Origin: an uncultured Lachnospiraceae bacterium
GTDB lineage: Bacteria; Bacillota; Clostridia; Lachnospirales; Lachnospiraceae
Assembly (NCBI GenBank): GCA_902787715.1
Contig: CADAHQ010000008.1
Span: forward strand, 84,603 to 148,602
Length of the DNA: 64,000 nucleotides
Direction: 5' to 3'
Below are positions 63,557-64,000 of the stretch, piece after piece. Within the stretch, counting starts at the first letter, position 1, and every line of letters begins with the position of its first letter. Below the pieces are notes generated by a model. The model had not been told where the DNA came from and ran no database searches. It saw nothing but the letters and a program-made list of their open reading frames with translations. Made by a program: the position numbers and the translations under genes.

Positions 63557-64000
63557 TCAATCTTCCGATGTGATGTTCAGCTTGCCGATGAAGGGCAACG
63601 CGCGGTAGCGCTGCGCATAGTCAAGTCCGAACCCCACGACAAATTCATCCGGGATCTCAAATCCCGTATAATCCACCTTCACATCCGTCACGCGCCGCGA
63701 CGGCTTGTCGAGAAGCGTGCACAGCCGAAGCGACTCCGGCTTGCGGCTCTGAAGCATCTCAAGAAGGAACGACAGCGTCCGCCCCGAGTCCACGATGTCC
63801 TCGACAACGATCACGTTCTGCCCGCGGATGGTCTCGTCAAGGTCCTTGACGATGCGCACACGGCCCGAGCTCTCCACGTCGTCGCCGTAGCTCGACACCG
63901 ACATGAAATCAAGCTTGATGGGCAGATTGATGCGCTTCGCAAGCTCCGTTGTGAAAAAGACGCTGCCCTTCAAAATGCAGATGAGCTTGATCTCCTTGCC
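63557..64000 (-). CDS. hpt: Hypoxanthine phosphoribosyltransferase, N-terminus beyond the window
   Basis: The frame is open to base 64000, so the N-terminal part of the protein is missing. The visible 147 residues hold ICILKGSVFFTTELAKR, the PRPP-binding loop IVVEDIVDSGRTL and the C-terminal DEFVVGFGLDYAQRYRALPFIG, typical of Hpt. It salvages hypoxanthine and guanine. The order hpt then ftsH is common in Firmicutes. Confidence 0.94.
   Translation of the reverse strand, partial: GKEIKLICILKGSVFFTTELAKRINLPIKLDFMSVSSYGDDVESSGRVRIVKDLDETIRGQNVIVVEDIVDSGRTLSFLLEMLQSRKPESLRLCTLLDKPSRRVTDVKVDYTGFEIPDEFVVGFGLDYAQRYRALPFIGKLNITSED

Overview
The window reads as a GC-rich Clostridia genome, most likely Lachnospiraceae or a close relative. 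Pointers are the hpt-ftsH pair, MutS2, TrmL, an Lrp-aminotransferase pair, a Prli42-like microprotein, a FeoB-associated Cys-rich protein, strong AGGAGG ribosome binding sites and TTGACA/TATAAT promoters. No rRNA, tRNA, CRISPR array, integrase or transposase was recognised. The taxonomic call is inference from gene content only.

Left part (1-16.4 kb, housekeeping and accessory): a two-component system cut by the window edge; mutS2; a repeat-rich intergenic region; a trmL-aminotransferase-Lrp operon; an AIR-synthase-like gene divergent from a sigma factor/membrane anti-sigma pair; and a five-gene operon made of a 34-residue membrane microprotein, an ABC ATPase, an anchored 542-residue protein of unknown function and two ABC-2 permeases. 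An 870-bp gene-free stretch carries several nested repeats.

Middle part (16.4-59.3 kb, surface polysaccharide): a GH13 enzyme, then two Wzz-like chain-length proteins driven by a perfect TTGACA-N17-TATAAT promoter that sits inside the 3' end of wzt. Upstream lies one unidirectional run of about 33 genes (59.1 down to 22.4 kb) with short gaps or ATGA overlaps and a probable promoter at 59.3 kb. It encodes a WbpM-type 4,6-dehydratase with an aminotransferase and a small phosphoglycosyl transferase (initiation), dTDP-rhamnose synthesis (rfbABDC), a WbpB/D/E-like set for 2,3-diamino-sugar acids, three nucleotide-sugar dehydrogenases, about eight glycosyltransferases, a Wzx flippase and a Wzy-like polymerase, a separate Wzm/Wzt ABC exporter, a membrane acyltransferase, and two MBOAT + DHHW O-acylation cassettes. 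One cassette is intact (28.8-31.5 kb). The other (51.9-55.5 kb) carries five frameshifts and one in-frame stop. Together the genes should build and export one or two acidic, rhamnose-containing, acylated surface polymers.

Right part (59.3-64 kb): an XRE-type regulator followed by an internally deleted nucleotidyltransferase remnant, a FeoB-associated membrane protein, a repeat-bearing gap, ftsH and a partial hpt.
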